Below are positions 1 to 5,511 of a stretch of 6,113 nt of DNA, piece by piece. The first letter of the stretch is position 1; each line of letters begins with the position of its first letter. The notes under the pieces are model-generated. The model saw only the letters and a program-made list of their open reading frames with translations, was not told the origin of the DNA and made no database searches. The stretch covers positions 1-6,113 of the forward strand of contig JAKBQK010000077.1 in the NCBI GenBank assembly GCA_021835265.1. The letters are read 5' to 3'. This DNA comes from Thermoplasmata archaeon (GTDB taxonomy: Archaea > Thermoplasmatota > Thermoplasmata > Thermoplasmatales > Thermoplasmataceae). The position numbers and the translations under genes were made by a program.

Positions 1-474
1 TTTTCTCGATCCATTTATTCTTTCAGTTCTAGATCCGTACCCTTCAATTTGTTTCATCTTATTTGGGTTAGCTGAAACTGAAGTGAATACAGTCGCTTTA
101 AGCCCTAACATTTTAGAAAACATTGCAAAAGACGCACCGGCATTTCCAGAGGAATCCTCACTTACTTCGTCTCCCTCCTGAAGGAACTTTTTGTATTTCA
201 AGAATGAAAAGAGAGTGTTCATACCCCTATCTTTATAAGAAAGTGTAGGATTATAAAATTCGAACTTAGCCATAAACTGATTTGTTTCAATTATGGGTGT
301 TTTTAAATTGATCGGAATGATGGGAGTCTCGAAATAATCATAGTTTGAAACCGTATTCTTTTCATATGGTCCGGACACTTTTATAATGAAAGGTGATCCA
401 CAGGTATTACATACGAGTTCAAAATTTTCTCTTGAAGCACCACATTTACTGCAAAAAACTTTTGTTAAAACCAT
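1..474 (-). CDS. thrC: Threonine-synthase-like PLP-dependent enzyme, N-terminal part (C-terminus beyond window)
   Basis: 158 residues are visible from an ATG at 474 and the frame stays open to base 1, so the C-terminal half or more is missing. Residues 8-25 form a zinc ribbon (C8-x2-C11, C22-x2-C25), as on the N-terminus of many archaeal threonine synthases. The segment NPTLSYKDRGM (75-85) carries the PLP Schiff-base lysine, K81, in the usual S-x-K-D-R setting. SSGNAGAS (108-115) is the asparagine loop that contacts the cofactor. Fold-type II enzymes of this group make threonine from O-phosphohomoserine. Close relatives (cysteate synthase, other threonine-synthase-like enzymes) share these motifs, and the substrate-specific C-terminal part is not visible, so the symbol is provisional. 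No SD precedes the ATG, and a TATA box lies about 30 nt upstream, which suggests a leaderless or nearly leaderless mRNA. The gene follows EF-2 on the same strand after a 40-nt gap but probably has its own promoter. Confidence 0.82.
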   Translation of the reverse strand, partial: MVLTKVFCSKCGASRENFELVCNTCGSPFIIKVSGPYEKNTVSNYDYFETPIIPINLKTPIIETNQFMAKFEFYNPTLSYKDRGMNTLFSFLKYKKFLQEGDEVSEDSSGNAGASFAMFSKMLGLKATVFTSVSANPNKMKQIEGYGSRTERINGSRK

Positions 475-497
475 AAGCGTATATTATGAGTAATTTT

Positions 498-514
498 AAA
501 AATTTATATAAAAA
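498..514 (-). promoter_or_regulatory. TATA promoter of the thrC-like gene, overlapping T-tracts after EF-2
   Basis: On the minus strand this reads TTTTTATATAAATTTTT directly after the EF-2 stop codon. TTTATATAAA (512-503) is a near-consensus archaeal TATA box. A start site about 25 nt downstream of its centre falls near 481, only a few bases before the ATG at 474, so the transcript would be leaderless or nearly so. The two T5 runs (514-510 and 502-498) also resemble the oligo-T signals at which archaeal RNA polymerase terminates. The same bases may therefore end the EF-2 operon and start the next gene. The TATA match is seen in the sequence; the termination role is inferred. Confidence 0.6.
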
Positions 515-2716
515 TTAGAGGGAAGAGTAATAATCTTCGTTATATGGCTCTGGCTTCAGGCCTTTCCTTGTTCTGATCTTTGAAACAACTTCCTTCTGTA
601 TCTCTGGAGGTACTTTTTGATAGCCTGAGTTCTCTGAACTCCATAGAACCTTACCACCAGTAGCACTTCTAATAGCAGATGCAAAACCAAACATGCCTGA
701 AACTGGAACTCTAGCAACGATTACTATATCATCGCCCTCAATGTTCATCTCGTCAACTACTCCCCTTCTCTGCTGAATTTCGTTGGTAACTGAACCCATT
801 ATATCCTGTGGTACATTTATATAGACTTTCTGGATAGGCTCCATCAATACTCTCCTGGCCTGACAGATTGCCCCGTAAAGTGAGTTTCTACCAGCAGGAA
901 TTACCTGTGCAGGACCTCTGTGAATACTATCCTCGTGTAACTTTGCATCGACTAGAGATGCTTTTATATGAGTCATTCCTTCATTCGCCAGTGGGCCTCT
1001 TTCCACAACCTCTTTAAACGATTCCAGAAGCAGTTCCATGGTTTCATCTAGATACTGAATTCCCTTTGTAACATCAAACATTACATTTTCTCCCATTACT
1101 GCGGTTATTCCTCTTGCAGTATCCCTATCAATTCCTGCATTCTGTAACTGTTCAATTGTAGCCCTCTTATCCTTGAACTTTGAACCCTGTGGTAAAACAC
1201 CATCTCTGATTAATTGAACCACACTTTCCTCCAGTGGCTCAACCTTGAAGTAGAATTTATTATGCTTATTTGGTGATTTTCCCTCGAATGGCCCTCCTGT
1301 TCTTTCTACAGTTTCCCTATACACAACTATTGGGTCAGAGGTTGTAACTTCAATCTTGTAATCGTTCTTGATTCTATAAAGCGTTACTTCAAGATGGAGT
1401 TCACCCATTCCTGAAATAAGATGTTCACCTGTTTCCTGGTTTATGTTTACCTGAATAGAAGGATCAGCTTTGGAGACAGTTTTTAGTACATCAATTAATT
1501 TCGGCAGATCTGAGGTGTGTTTCGCTTCAATTGCGAGTGTGACCACCGGATCTGTGTAATGAGTCATGGGTTCAAAAGGTTCCATATCTGCAACTGCTGA
1601 TACTGTTGAACCGGCAATTGCACTCTTGAGCCCTATAACGGCTGCGATGTTTCCTGCTGGAATTGAGTCAACCTGAATTCTATCTGGACCAACCATCATT
1701 GCAATGGTTTGAATTTTGAACTTGCCTGAAGCACTACTTATGTATAGTTCCTGCCCTTTAGTTAAAGTACCACTGAATACTCTCCCAACTGCAATTTCAC
1801 CAGCATGTGGATCGACAATAATTTTTGTAATCATCATTGCAAGTGGACCCTTTGTATCGCAAACCATCATTGATTTGCCTACCTGCGACTCGAGATCTCC
1901 GTGCCATACGTTGGGTATCCTGTATTCAGAAGCCTGTTTAGGATCTGGCAAATGATGAACCACCATATTTAAAATGATTTTATGCAATGGTGCTTTTTTG
2001 GCCAGTTCTTTCTGCTTGCCCTCCCTCACCATTGATACAATATCATTAAAATTGACATTGAAGACCTTCATTGCAGGCACTGAAATAGCCCAGTTATTAT
2101 ATGCTGAACCAAATGATACCTTTCCGTTTTGAACGCTTAATTCCCATTCCTTTTTGAACTTATCTGGCGCATATTTAGCAATTAGTTTATTAACATCATT
2201 AATTATTTTAATAAATTTCTTCTGCATTTCCTCAGAATTTAGCTTTAATTCGTTGATTAACCTATCGACTTTGTTGATGAACATGGTTGGTTTAACATAT
2301 TCCCTTAGTGCTTGCCTTATTACAGTTTCAGTCTGTGGCATTACACCCTCCACAGAATCAACAACTATAATGCAACCATCTACAGCTCTCATTGCCCTTG
2401 TTACATCTCCACCAAAGTCTACATGTCCAGGAGTATCAATCAGATTAATCAAATAATCCTTACCGTCTACCTGATGAACCATTGAAGCGTTAGCTGCGTT
2501 AATTGTTATTCCTCTGGCCTGTTCCTGTTCATCATAATCCAGCATTAACTGCTTTCCGGCAAGATCCTCACTCATCATCCCTGCTCCAGCAATTAAATTA
2601 TCACTGAGCGTTGTTTTACCATGATCAATGTGTGCAGCAATATCAATATTTCTTATACTTTCAGCCTTATTAACTAATGTTGCAGCCTTTGCAATATTAT
2701 CTTCCTTTCGACCCAT
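515..2716 (-). CDS. fusA: Translation elongation factor 2 (aEF-2)
   Basis: 733-residue cytosolic GTPase, the usual length for archaeal EF-2, which moves the peptidyl-tRNA/mRNA complex through the ribosome after peptide transfer. The G-domain motifs are all present: AHIDHGKT (28-35, P-loop), RGITI (68-72, switch I), DTPGH (94-98, switch II) and NKVD (148-151, guanine specificity). Domain II follows (about 285-375), then domains III-V, including GMGELHLEV (436-444). In domain IV, H599 within DSIHRGPAQ is the expected diphthamide histidine, the target of diphtheria-type ADP-ribosylation. The start MGRKEDNIAKAATL matches archaeal EF-2 N-termini. It has the SD AAGGTG at 2727-2722, 5 nt before the ATG, which fixes the start. 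It is the last gene of an operon with EF-1alpha and S10 and begins 28 nt after the S10 stop. No damage or missing key residue is seen. Confidence 0.98.
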   Translation of the reverse strand: MGRKEDNIAKAATLVNKAESIRNIDIAAHIDHGKTTLSDNLIAGAGMMSEDLAGKQLMLDYDEQEQARGITINAANASMVHQVDGKDYLINLIDTPGHVDFGGDVTRAMRAVDGCIIVVDSVEGVMPQTETVIRQALREYVKPTMFINKVDRLINELKLNSEEMQKKFIKIINDVNKLIAKYAPDKFKKEWELSVQNGKVSFGSAYNNWAISVPAMKVFNVNFNDIVSMVREGKQKELAKKAPLHKIILNMVVHHLPDPKQASEYRIPNVWHGDLESQVGKSMMVCDTKGPLAMMITKIIVDPHAGEIAVGRVFSGTLTKGQELYISSASGKFKIQTIAMMVGPDRIQVDSIPAGNIAAVIGLKSAIAGSTVSAVADMEPFEPMTHYTDPVVTLAIEAKHTSDLPKLIDVLKTVSKADPSIQVNINQETGEHLISGMGELHLEVTLYRIKNDYKIEVTTSDPIVVYRETVERTGGPFEGKSPNKHNKFYFKVEPLEESVVQLIRDGVLPQGSKFKDKRATIEQLQNAGIDRDTARGITAVMGENVMFDVTKGIQYLDETMELLLESFKEVVERGPLANEGMTHIKASLVDAKLHEDSIHRGPAQVIPAGRNSLYGAICQARRVLMEPIQKVYINVPQDIMGSVTNEIQQRRGVVDEMNIEGDDIVIVARVPVSGMFGFASAIRSATGGKVLWSSENSGYQKVPPEIQKEVVSKIRTRKGLKPEPYNEDYYSSL

Positions 2717-2721
2717 AAAAA

Positions 2722-2727
2722 CACCTT
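2722..2727 (-). promoter_or_regulatory. Shine-Dalgarno site of EF-2
   Basis: Minus-strand AAGGTG sits 5 nt upstream of the EF-2 ATG and is complementary to the usual archaeal 16S rRNA 3' end (CACCTCC). It supports the ATG at 2716 and independent initiation inside the polycistronic mRNA. Confidence 0.75.
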
Positions 2728-2744
2728 TAAAATATTAGAAAAAA

Positions 2745-3059
2745 TTAATTTTTCATTTGAATTTCTATCTGGACTCCGTCTGGTATTGAAATTTTCATTA
2801 CCTGTTTAAGCGTCCTTTCATCTCCATCAATATCGATGAGTCTCTTATGAACCCTCATTTCCCATCTGTCCCAGGTCGGTGAACCTTCTCCATCTGGGCT
2901 CTTCCTTACTGGAACGGTTAATCTTTTGGTAGGTAATGGAACAGGACCGTGAATATCAACCCCTGTTCTTTGCGCAATACCTTTGATCTCCCTGCAGACT
3001 TCGTCCACTATCCTATGATCAGTTCCACTCAGTGAAATCCTAGCTCTATATGATACCAT
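2745..3059 (-). CDS. rps10: Small-subunit ribosomal protein uS10 (S10)
   Basis: 104 residues from the ATG at 3059, close to the roughly 102 of other archaeal S10 proteins. It belongs to the 30S head. Hallmarks are [10 protein letters not shown] near the N-terminus, the segment [31 protein letters not shown] (the conserved central block, about 52-73), and the C-terminal stretch [13 protein letters not shown] longer frame begins with GTG at 3068, only 1 nt after the EF-1alpha stop. I prefer the ATG three codons later: family members begin a few residues before the ARI-LS-TD motif, and GTGA (3068-3065) lies 5 nt before this ATG, where an SD would be. That would make the upstream GTG part of the ribosome binding site. 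It is the middle gene of the tuf-rps10-fusA operon, 10 nt after EF-1alpha, so translational coupling is likely. Confidence 0.95.
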   Translation of the reverse strand: MVSYRARISLSGTDHRIVDEVCREIKGIAQRTGVDIHGPVPLPTKRLTVPVRKSPDGEGSPTWDRWEMRVHKRLIDIDGDERTLKQVMKISIPDGVQIEIQMKN

Positions 3060-3064
3060 GATGT

Positions 3065-3068
3065 TCAC
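3065..3068 (-). promoter_or_regulatory. GTGA Shine-Dalgarno core deciding the S10 start
   Basis: Minus-strand GTGA lies 5 nt before the ATG at 3059 and just after the EF-1alpha stop codon. It matches the GGTGA core used by EF-1alpha upstream. The same GTG could be misread as a start codon. The match is short, so the support is moderate. Confidence 0.5.
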
Positions 3069-3069
3069 T

Positions 3070-4344
3070 TTACTTAGTTTCTACTTCCTGGCAGAGACCT
3101 GCGGCAACAGTTTGTCCCATATCCCTAATAGCAAACCTACCAAGCTGTGGGAATTCTGCAACCTTCTCTATTACCAATGGTTTATCTGGAACCACTTTAA
3201 CAACCGCTATATCTCCAGTCTTGATGAACTGAGGATTGTTTTCTTTTGTTGTACCGTCCTTAGGGTTGATTGTCTTTACGAGCTCTTCAAACCTGCACGC
3301 AACCTGAGTTGTATGAACGTGAAATACGGGCTTGTAACCAACTGCAATAACGCTTGGATGGTTCAGAACTACTATCTGAGCCGTGAATGATTTGGCTACG
3401 GTTGGTGGTGCATTAACTGGTCCACAAACATCTCCTCTCTTGACATCATTTTTGGCTATTCCCCTTACATTGAACCCTACATTGTCTCCTGGTTCTGCCT
3501 GAGGCAATGACTCATGATGCATTTCCACAGATTTTACTTCCCCCTGCTTATTGGCCGGCATGAATATAACCTTGTCTCCAGGTTTTATAATTCCTGTTTC
3601 AACTCTTCCAACAGGAACTGTTCCTATTCCAGTTATGGAATAAACGTCCTGAACTGGTAGCCTGAGAGGCTTGTTTGTTGGTTTCTCGGGTACCTTTAAT
3701 GATTCTAATGCTTCCAGTAATGTTGGTCCACTGTACCATTTCATGTTTTCTGATTTTTTCGTTATGTTATCTCCCTTATAACCACTAATTGGGATTATTG
3801 GAAAATTCCTGTAACCAACAGACGCCATGAACTTCTCTATTTCTCCCTTTACTTCTGTGAATCTCTTTTCACTGTAAGGTGGTTGTACTGAGTCCATCTT
3901 ATTTGCAAGTACTATGATCTGTTGTACTCCAAGTGTTTTTGCAAGGAATGCGTGTTCTCTTGTCTGTGCCATGATCCCTTCTCCTTCCCTTGCAGATATT
4001 ACAAGCATAGCTGCATCTGCCTGACTTGTTCCAGTAATCATATTTTTTACAAAGTCCCTATGCCCTGGTGCATCAATGATAGTGAAGTAGTACTTATCTG
4101 TCTCAAACTTCCTGTGAGATAGATCAATTGTAACTCCTCTTTCCCTTTCTTCTTTGTACCTATCCATTACCCAAGCAAACTCGAACGTAGCTTTTCCTTT
4201 TTCATCGGCCTGTTTCTTGTAATCATCGATTATGTGCTGTGGAATTTCACCGTGCTCGAACAGCAGTCTCCCTACTAAAGTCGACTTTCCATGATCAACA
4301 TGCCCTATCGTTACCAAATTTATGTGTGGTTTTTGTCCTGCCAT
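3070..4344 (-). CDS. tuf: Translation elongation factor 1-alpha (aEF1A)
   Basis: 424-residue cytosolic GTPase that brings aminoacyl-tRNA to the ribosomal A site as a GTP complex. GTP-binding motifs are GHVDHGKST (14-22), RGVTI (69-73, switch I), DAPGH (91-95), NKMD (148-151) and SGYKGDNI (187-194, including the G5 serine). Domain II begins near 228 ([20 protein letters not shown]), and the final barrel, domain III, ends with [14 protein letters not shown] (403-416). Length and sequence fit Thermoplasmatales EF-1alpha. Insertions in the switch I region ([13 protein letters not shown] and preceding helix) mark it as the archaeal/eukaryotic type rather than bacterial EF-Tu. The ATG at 4344 has the SD AAGGTGA (4355-4349), 4 nt upstream. 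It is the first gene of the operon with S10 and EF-2, and its promoter faces away from that of eS1. Confidence 0.98.
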   Translation of the reverse strand: MAGQKPHINLVTIGHVDHGKSTLVGRLLFEHGEIPQHIIDDYKKQADEKGKATFEFAWVMDRYKEERERGVTIDLSHRKFETDKYYFTIIDAPGHRDFVKNMITGTSQADAAMLVISAREGEGIMAQTREHAFLAKTLGVQQIIVLANKMDSVQPPYSEKRFTEVKGEIEKFMASVGYRNFPIIPISGYKGDNITKKSENMKWYSGPTLLEALESLKVPEKPTNKPLRLPVQDVYSITGIGTVPVGRVETGIIKPGDKVIFMPANKQGEVKSVEMHHESLPQAEPGDNVGFNVRGIAKNDVKRGDVCGPVNAPPTVAKSFTAQIVVLNHPSVIAVGYKPVFHVHTTQVACRFEELVKTINPKDGTTKENNPQFIKTGDIAVVKVVPDKPLVIEKVAEFPQLGRFAIRDMGQTVAAGLCQEVETK

Positions 4345-4348
4345 TTAT

Positions 4349-4355
4349 TCACCTT
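4349..4355 (-). promoter_or_regulatory. Shine-Dalgarno site of EF-1alpha
   Basis: Minus-strand AAGGTGA lies 4 nt upstream of the ATG at 4344. It is the strongest SD in the window, as expected for one of the most abundant cell proteins. Confidence 0.75.
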
Positions 4356-4392
4356 TTACTTATTTGAGTTATCCCGTTAGAGGATTTTATTT

Positions 4393-4405
4393 ATTAAACT
4401 CTTCG
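4393..4405 (-). promoter_or_regulatory. Predicted BRE/TATA promoter of the tuf-rps10-fusA operon
   Basis: Minus-strand CGAAGAGTTTAAT, followed by AAAT, combines a purine-rich TFB-recognition-like element with a TATA-like core. It matches CGAAACATTTAAT upstream of eS1 at all but three positions. A start site about 25 nt downstream of the TATA centre falls near 4370, which leaves a leader of roughly 25 nt containing the SD. The spacing is computed from the sequence; the start site is inferred. Confidence 0.6.
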
Positions 4406-4414
4406 TACGGTAAT

Positions 4415-4432
4415 TTATAATAGTTATAATAG
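4415..4432 (+). repeat. Perfect tandem 9-mer repeat (TTATAATAG x2) between divergent promoters
   Basis: TTATAATAG occurs at 4415-4423 and again immediately at 4424-4432. It lies 10-27 bases upstream of the predicted EF-1alpha BRE. It could be a regulator-binding or AT-rich upstream element for the tuf promoter. Alternatively it could act as a TATA-like element on the plus strand for transcription entering the micro-ORF at 4496. Short AT-rich repeats also arise by chance. Confidence 0.45.
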
Positions 4433-4495
4433 GTTTTCCAATTGCTTTCACTTTTAGTAAAACTAGCACGTTAACGTATAGTGTAGGAGTAGAGG

Positions 4496-4579
4496 ATGTT
4501 CAATACACATTGCACTTTAGGATGGATAGTTTTCAAAATGCTCCTTAAATGGTTTCTTTCTAATAATCGAAACATTTAA
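4496..4579 (+). CDS. Possible 27-aa micro-ORF upstream of eS1 (unrecognised)
   Basis: An ATG at 4496 opens 27 codons ending in TAA at 4577-4579. AGGAG at 4485-4489 sits 6 nt upstream, a full-strength archaeal SD at good spacing. The peptide begins MFNTHCTLGW, and residues 8-22 are hydrophobic with two lysines (about TLGWIVFKMLLKWFLS), so a small amphipathic or membrane-associated helix is conceivable. I recognise no family. The stop codon overlaps the predicted TATA element of eS1, so translation and eS1 promoter use could interfere if both are real. A TATA-like tandem repeat at 4415-4432 could drive it. A stop-free run of this length is common by chance; only the SD raises it above noise. 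Confidence 0.25.
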   Translation: MFNTHCTLGWIVFKMLLKWFLSNNRNI

Positions 4580-4580
4580 T
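4568..4580 (+). promoter_or_regulatory. Predicted BRE/TATA promoter of eS1
   Basis: CGAAACATTTAAT pairs a BRE-like purine-rich element with a TATA-like core. It mirrors the EF-1alpha promoter element on the other strand. A start site about 25 nt downstream falls near 4603, giving a leader of about 28 nt that contains a small stem-loop and the SD. An alternative TTTAAA at 4604-4609 would place the start site almost at the ATG, which is unlikely given the SD. Confidence 0.55.
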
Positions 4581-4605
4581 TTCACTGTTATTATTTCGTA
4601 AAGTT

Positions 4606-4624
4606 TAAAGTGCACCTTTAGAGG
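4606..4624 (+). promoter_or_regulatory. eS1 leader: 5-bp stem-loop next to the Shine-Dalgarno site
   Basis: TAAAG (4606-4610) and CTTTA (4616-4620) can pair around the loop TGCAC. GAGG (4621-4624) follows at once and lies 6 nt before the eS1 ATG, so it is the likely SD. The stem is AU-rich and weak; any regulatory role is inference. Confidence 0.4.
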
Positions 4625-4630
4625 GATTGA

Positions 4631-5275
4631 ATGGCTGGAGAAAGATCAAATAAAAGAACGAAGGATAAGTGGAAAGAAAAGAAATGGTACAGAATTATGG
4701 CTCCGAGTCAGCTTGGAGGAAAAGAAATAGCTATGACAGTGGGTACTGGACCCGATAGTATAAAAGGAAGAGTGGTGGAAATTCCTATATCAGACTTTTC
4801 TGGGAATTTCAAAAAGTCAAACGCAAAGCTCGAATTTAAGGTCTTAGATTGTGTTGGTACAAAGTGTAGTACAATTTTCGTTGGTCATTCTGTTAACGAC
4901 GATTATATAAGAAGAATGGTAAGGAGAAGAAAGGAGAGAATTGATATTGTAAAGGATGTAAAAACTACCGATGGTTACGAATTTGTTCTTAAAGTGGTCG
5001 CTGTAACAGAAAATAAGTTGACATCAGCTAAAAGTGTTGAGCTGAGAAATGCCATTACTCAAATTGTTTCTGAAAAAGTTAAGAATATGGATTACTTTGA
5101 ATTTGCTAGATTTATAATAGAAGATGAATCAGTATCAGAAATATTAAACGGAGTCAAAGATATATACCCGCTCAAAAAGCTGGAATTTAGAAAGTCAGAG
5201 CTCACAAGCACTGGAGAGAAATATAACTTTTCAGTTCCTGAAGATGCCCCGGCAGAGGAAGTCCCAGCTCAATAA
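4631..5275 (+). CDS. rps3ae: Small-subunit ribosomal protein eS1 (S3Ae)
   Basis: 214 residues, within the usual archaeal range of about 200-220. It is an archaeal/eukaryotic-specific protein of the 30S platform near the mRNA exit site. Family marks are the basic N-terminus KDKWKEKKWYRIMAPSQ (11-27), IKGRVVEIPISDFSG (44-58), the GHSVNDDYIRRMVRRRKERID segment (85-105) and DVKTTDGYEF (109-118). The C-terminus ends in an acidic/proline tail, EDAPAEEVPAQ (204-214), typical of archaeal r-proteins. The ATG at 4631 is supported by GAGG 6 nt upstream and by the conserved N-terminus. The gene is divergent from EF-1alpha across 286 bp and is followed after 19 nt by tRNA-Met on the same strand, so the tRNA may be processed from its transcript. 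No abnormality is seen. Confidence 0.96.
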   Translation: MAGERSNKRTKDKWKEKKWYRIMAPSQLGGKEIAMTVGTGPDSIKGRVVEIPISDFSGNFKKSNAKLEFKVLDCVGTKCSTIFVGHSVNDDYIRRMVRRRKERIDIVKDVKTTDGYEFVLKVVAVTENKLTSAKSVELRNAITQIVSEKVKNMDYFEFARFIIEDESVSEILNGVKDIYPLKKLEFRKSELTSTGEKYNFSVPEDAPAEEVPAQ

Positions 5276-5294
5276 TCTAAAAACTATTTTAAGC

Positions 5295-5383
5295 GCCGGG
5301 GTGGCTTAGTAGGTGGAGCGCCGGACTCATAAGAATTTTTCTGAGAAATCCGGAGGTCTCGGGTTCGATCCCCGATCCCGGCA
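5295..5383 (+). tRNA. tRNA-Met(CAU), elongator, with 16-nt intron
   Basis: All arms fold. The acceptor is GCCGGGG/TCCCGGC (last pair G-U) with A73 at 5383. The D stem GCTT/GAGC encloses an 8-nt loop containing GG. The anticodon stem is CCGGA/TCCGG, the variable loop is AGGTC, and the T stem TCGGG/CCCGA encloses TTCGATC. The anticodon CAT is at 5328-5330. The mature length is 73 nt and CCA is not encoded. The G1-C72 pair and the lack of three consecutive G-C pairs next to the anticodon loop argue against the initiator. The body resembles archaeal elongator Met (GCCGGGGTGGCTYAG) rather than the CAU-reading Ile2 tRNA. It lies 19 nt after the eS1 stop. A weak AATAAT at 5271-5276 is the only TATA-like sequence at promoter distance, so co-transcription with eS1 is possible. 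Confidence 0.95.
5332..5347 (+). other. tRNA-Met intron with bulge-helix-bulge splice motif
   Basis: The insertion lies between positions 37 and 38, the canonical archaeal site. CTCA (5326-5329) pairs with TGAG (5342-5345) as the 4-bp central helix. The 3-nt bulges are TAA (5330-5332) and AAA (5346-5348), flanked by the anticodon stem and a tiny GAA/TTC hairpin (5333-5335 with 5339-5341, loop TTT). The splicing endonuclease cuts after the second base of each bulge, which removes exactly 5332-5347 and leaves the loop CTCATAA. Confidence 0.9.
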
Positions 5384-5397
5384 TACATTTAAATGTA
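5384..5397 (+). repeat. Perfect 14-nt palindrome abutting the tRNA 3' end
   Basis: TACATTTAAATGTA is fully self-complementary and begins at the base after the discriminator A73. It may act as a 3'-trailer hairpin or protein-binding site, or it may be chance in AT-rich sequence. No T-run follows directly, so it is not a convincing terminator. Confidence 0.4.
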
Positions 5398-5511
5398 GAA
5401 TGTTTAGTTCAAAAATCTCAAATGATTCTGCTAAAAGGTTGGAATAATAACTTGGATCTGAAAGTTAAGGTTTGTTTCATATTGAGCGGCATAAAAGACT
5501 CGTATATGCTA
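5398..5511. other. Short convergent intergenic spacer
   Basis: This lies between tRNA-Met (plus) and the end of the PaiB-like gene (minus). It holds scattered A/T runs but no convincing promoter, RNA fold or supported ORF. It must contain the 3' ends of transcripts from both sides, though no strong T-tract terminator stands out. Confidence 0.5.

Noticed and set aside
1716..2456. Plus-strand open frames at 1716-1955 and 2154-2456
   Set aside because: They lie wholly inside EF-2 on the opposite strand, match no family and lack ribosome binding sites; they are antisense shadows.
3058..4122. Plus-strand open frames at 3058-3390 and 3922-4122
   Set aside because: They are antisense to EF-1alpha, with cysteine-rich, protein-unlike composition; shadows of a highly conserved gene.
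4468..4477. 10-nt palindrome ACGTTAACGT in the divergent spacer
   Set aside because: A single short palindrome far from both start codons, with no second copy; not enough to call an operator.
5295..5383. Initiator tRNA-Met or CAU-reading tRNA-Ile2
   Set aside because: The G1-C72 pair and absence of three consecutive G-C pairs beside the anticodon loop exclude the archaeal initiator pattern. The body sequence fits elongator Met better than Ile2.
5400..5447. 15-codon micro-ORF after tRNA-Met
   Set aside because: No Shine-Dalgarno sequence, no promoter at suitable distance, and too short to stand out from chance.
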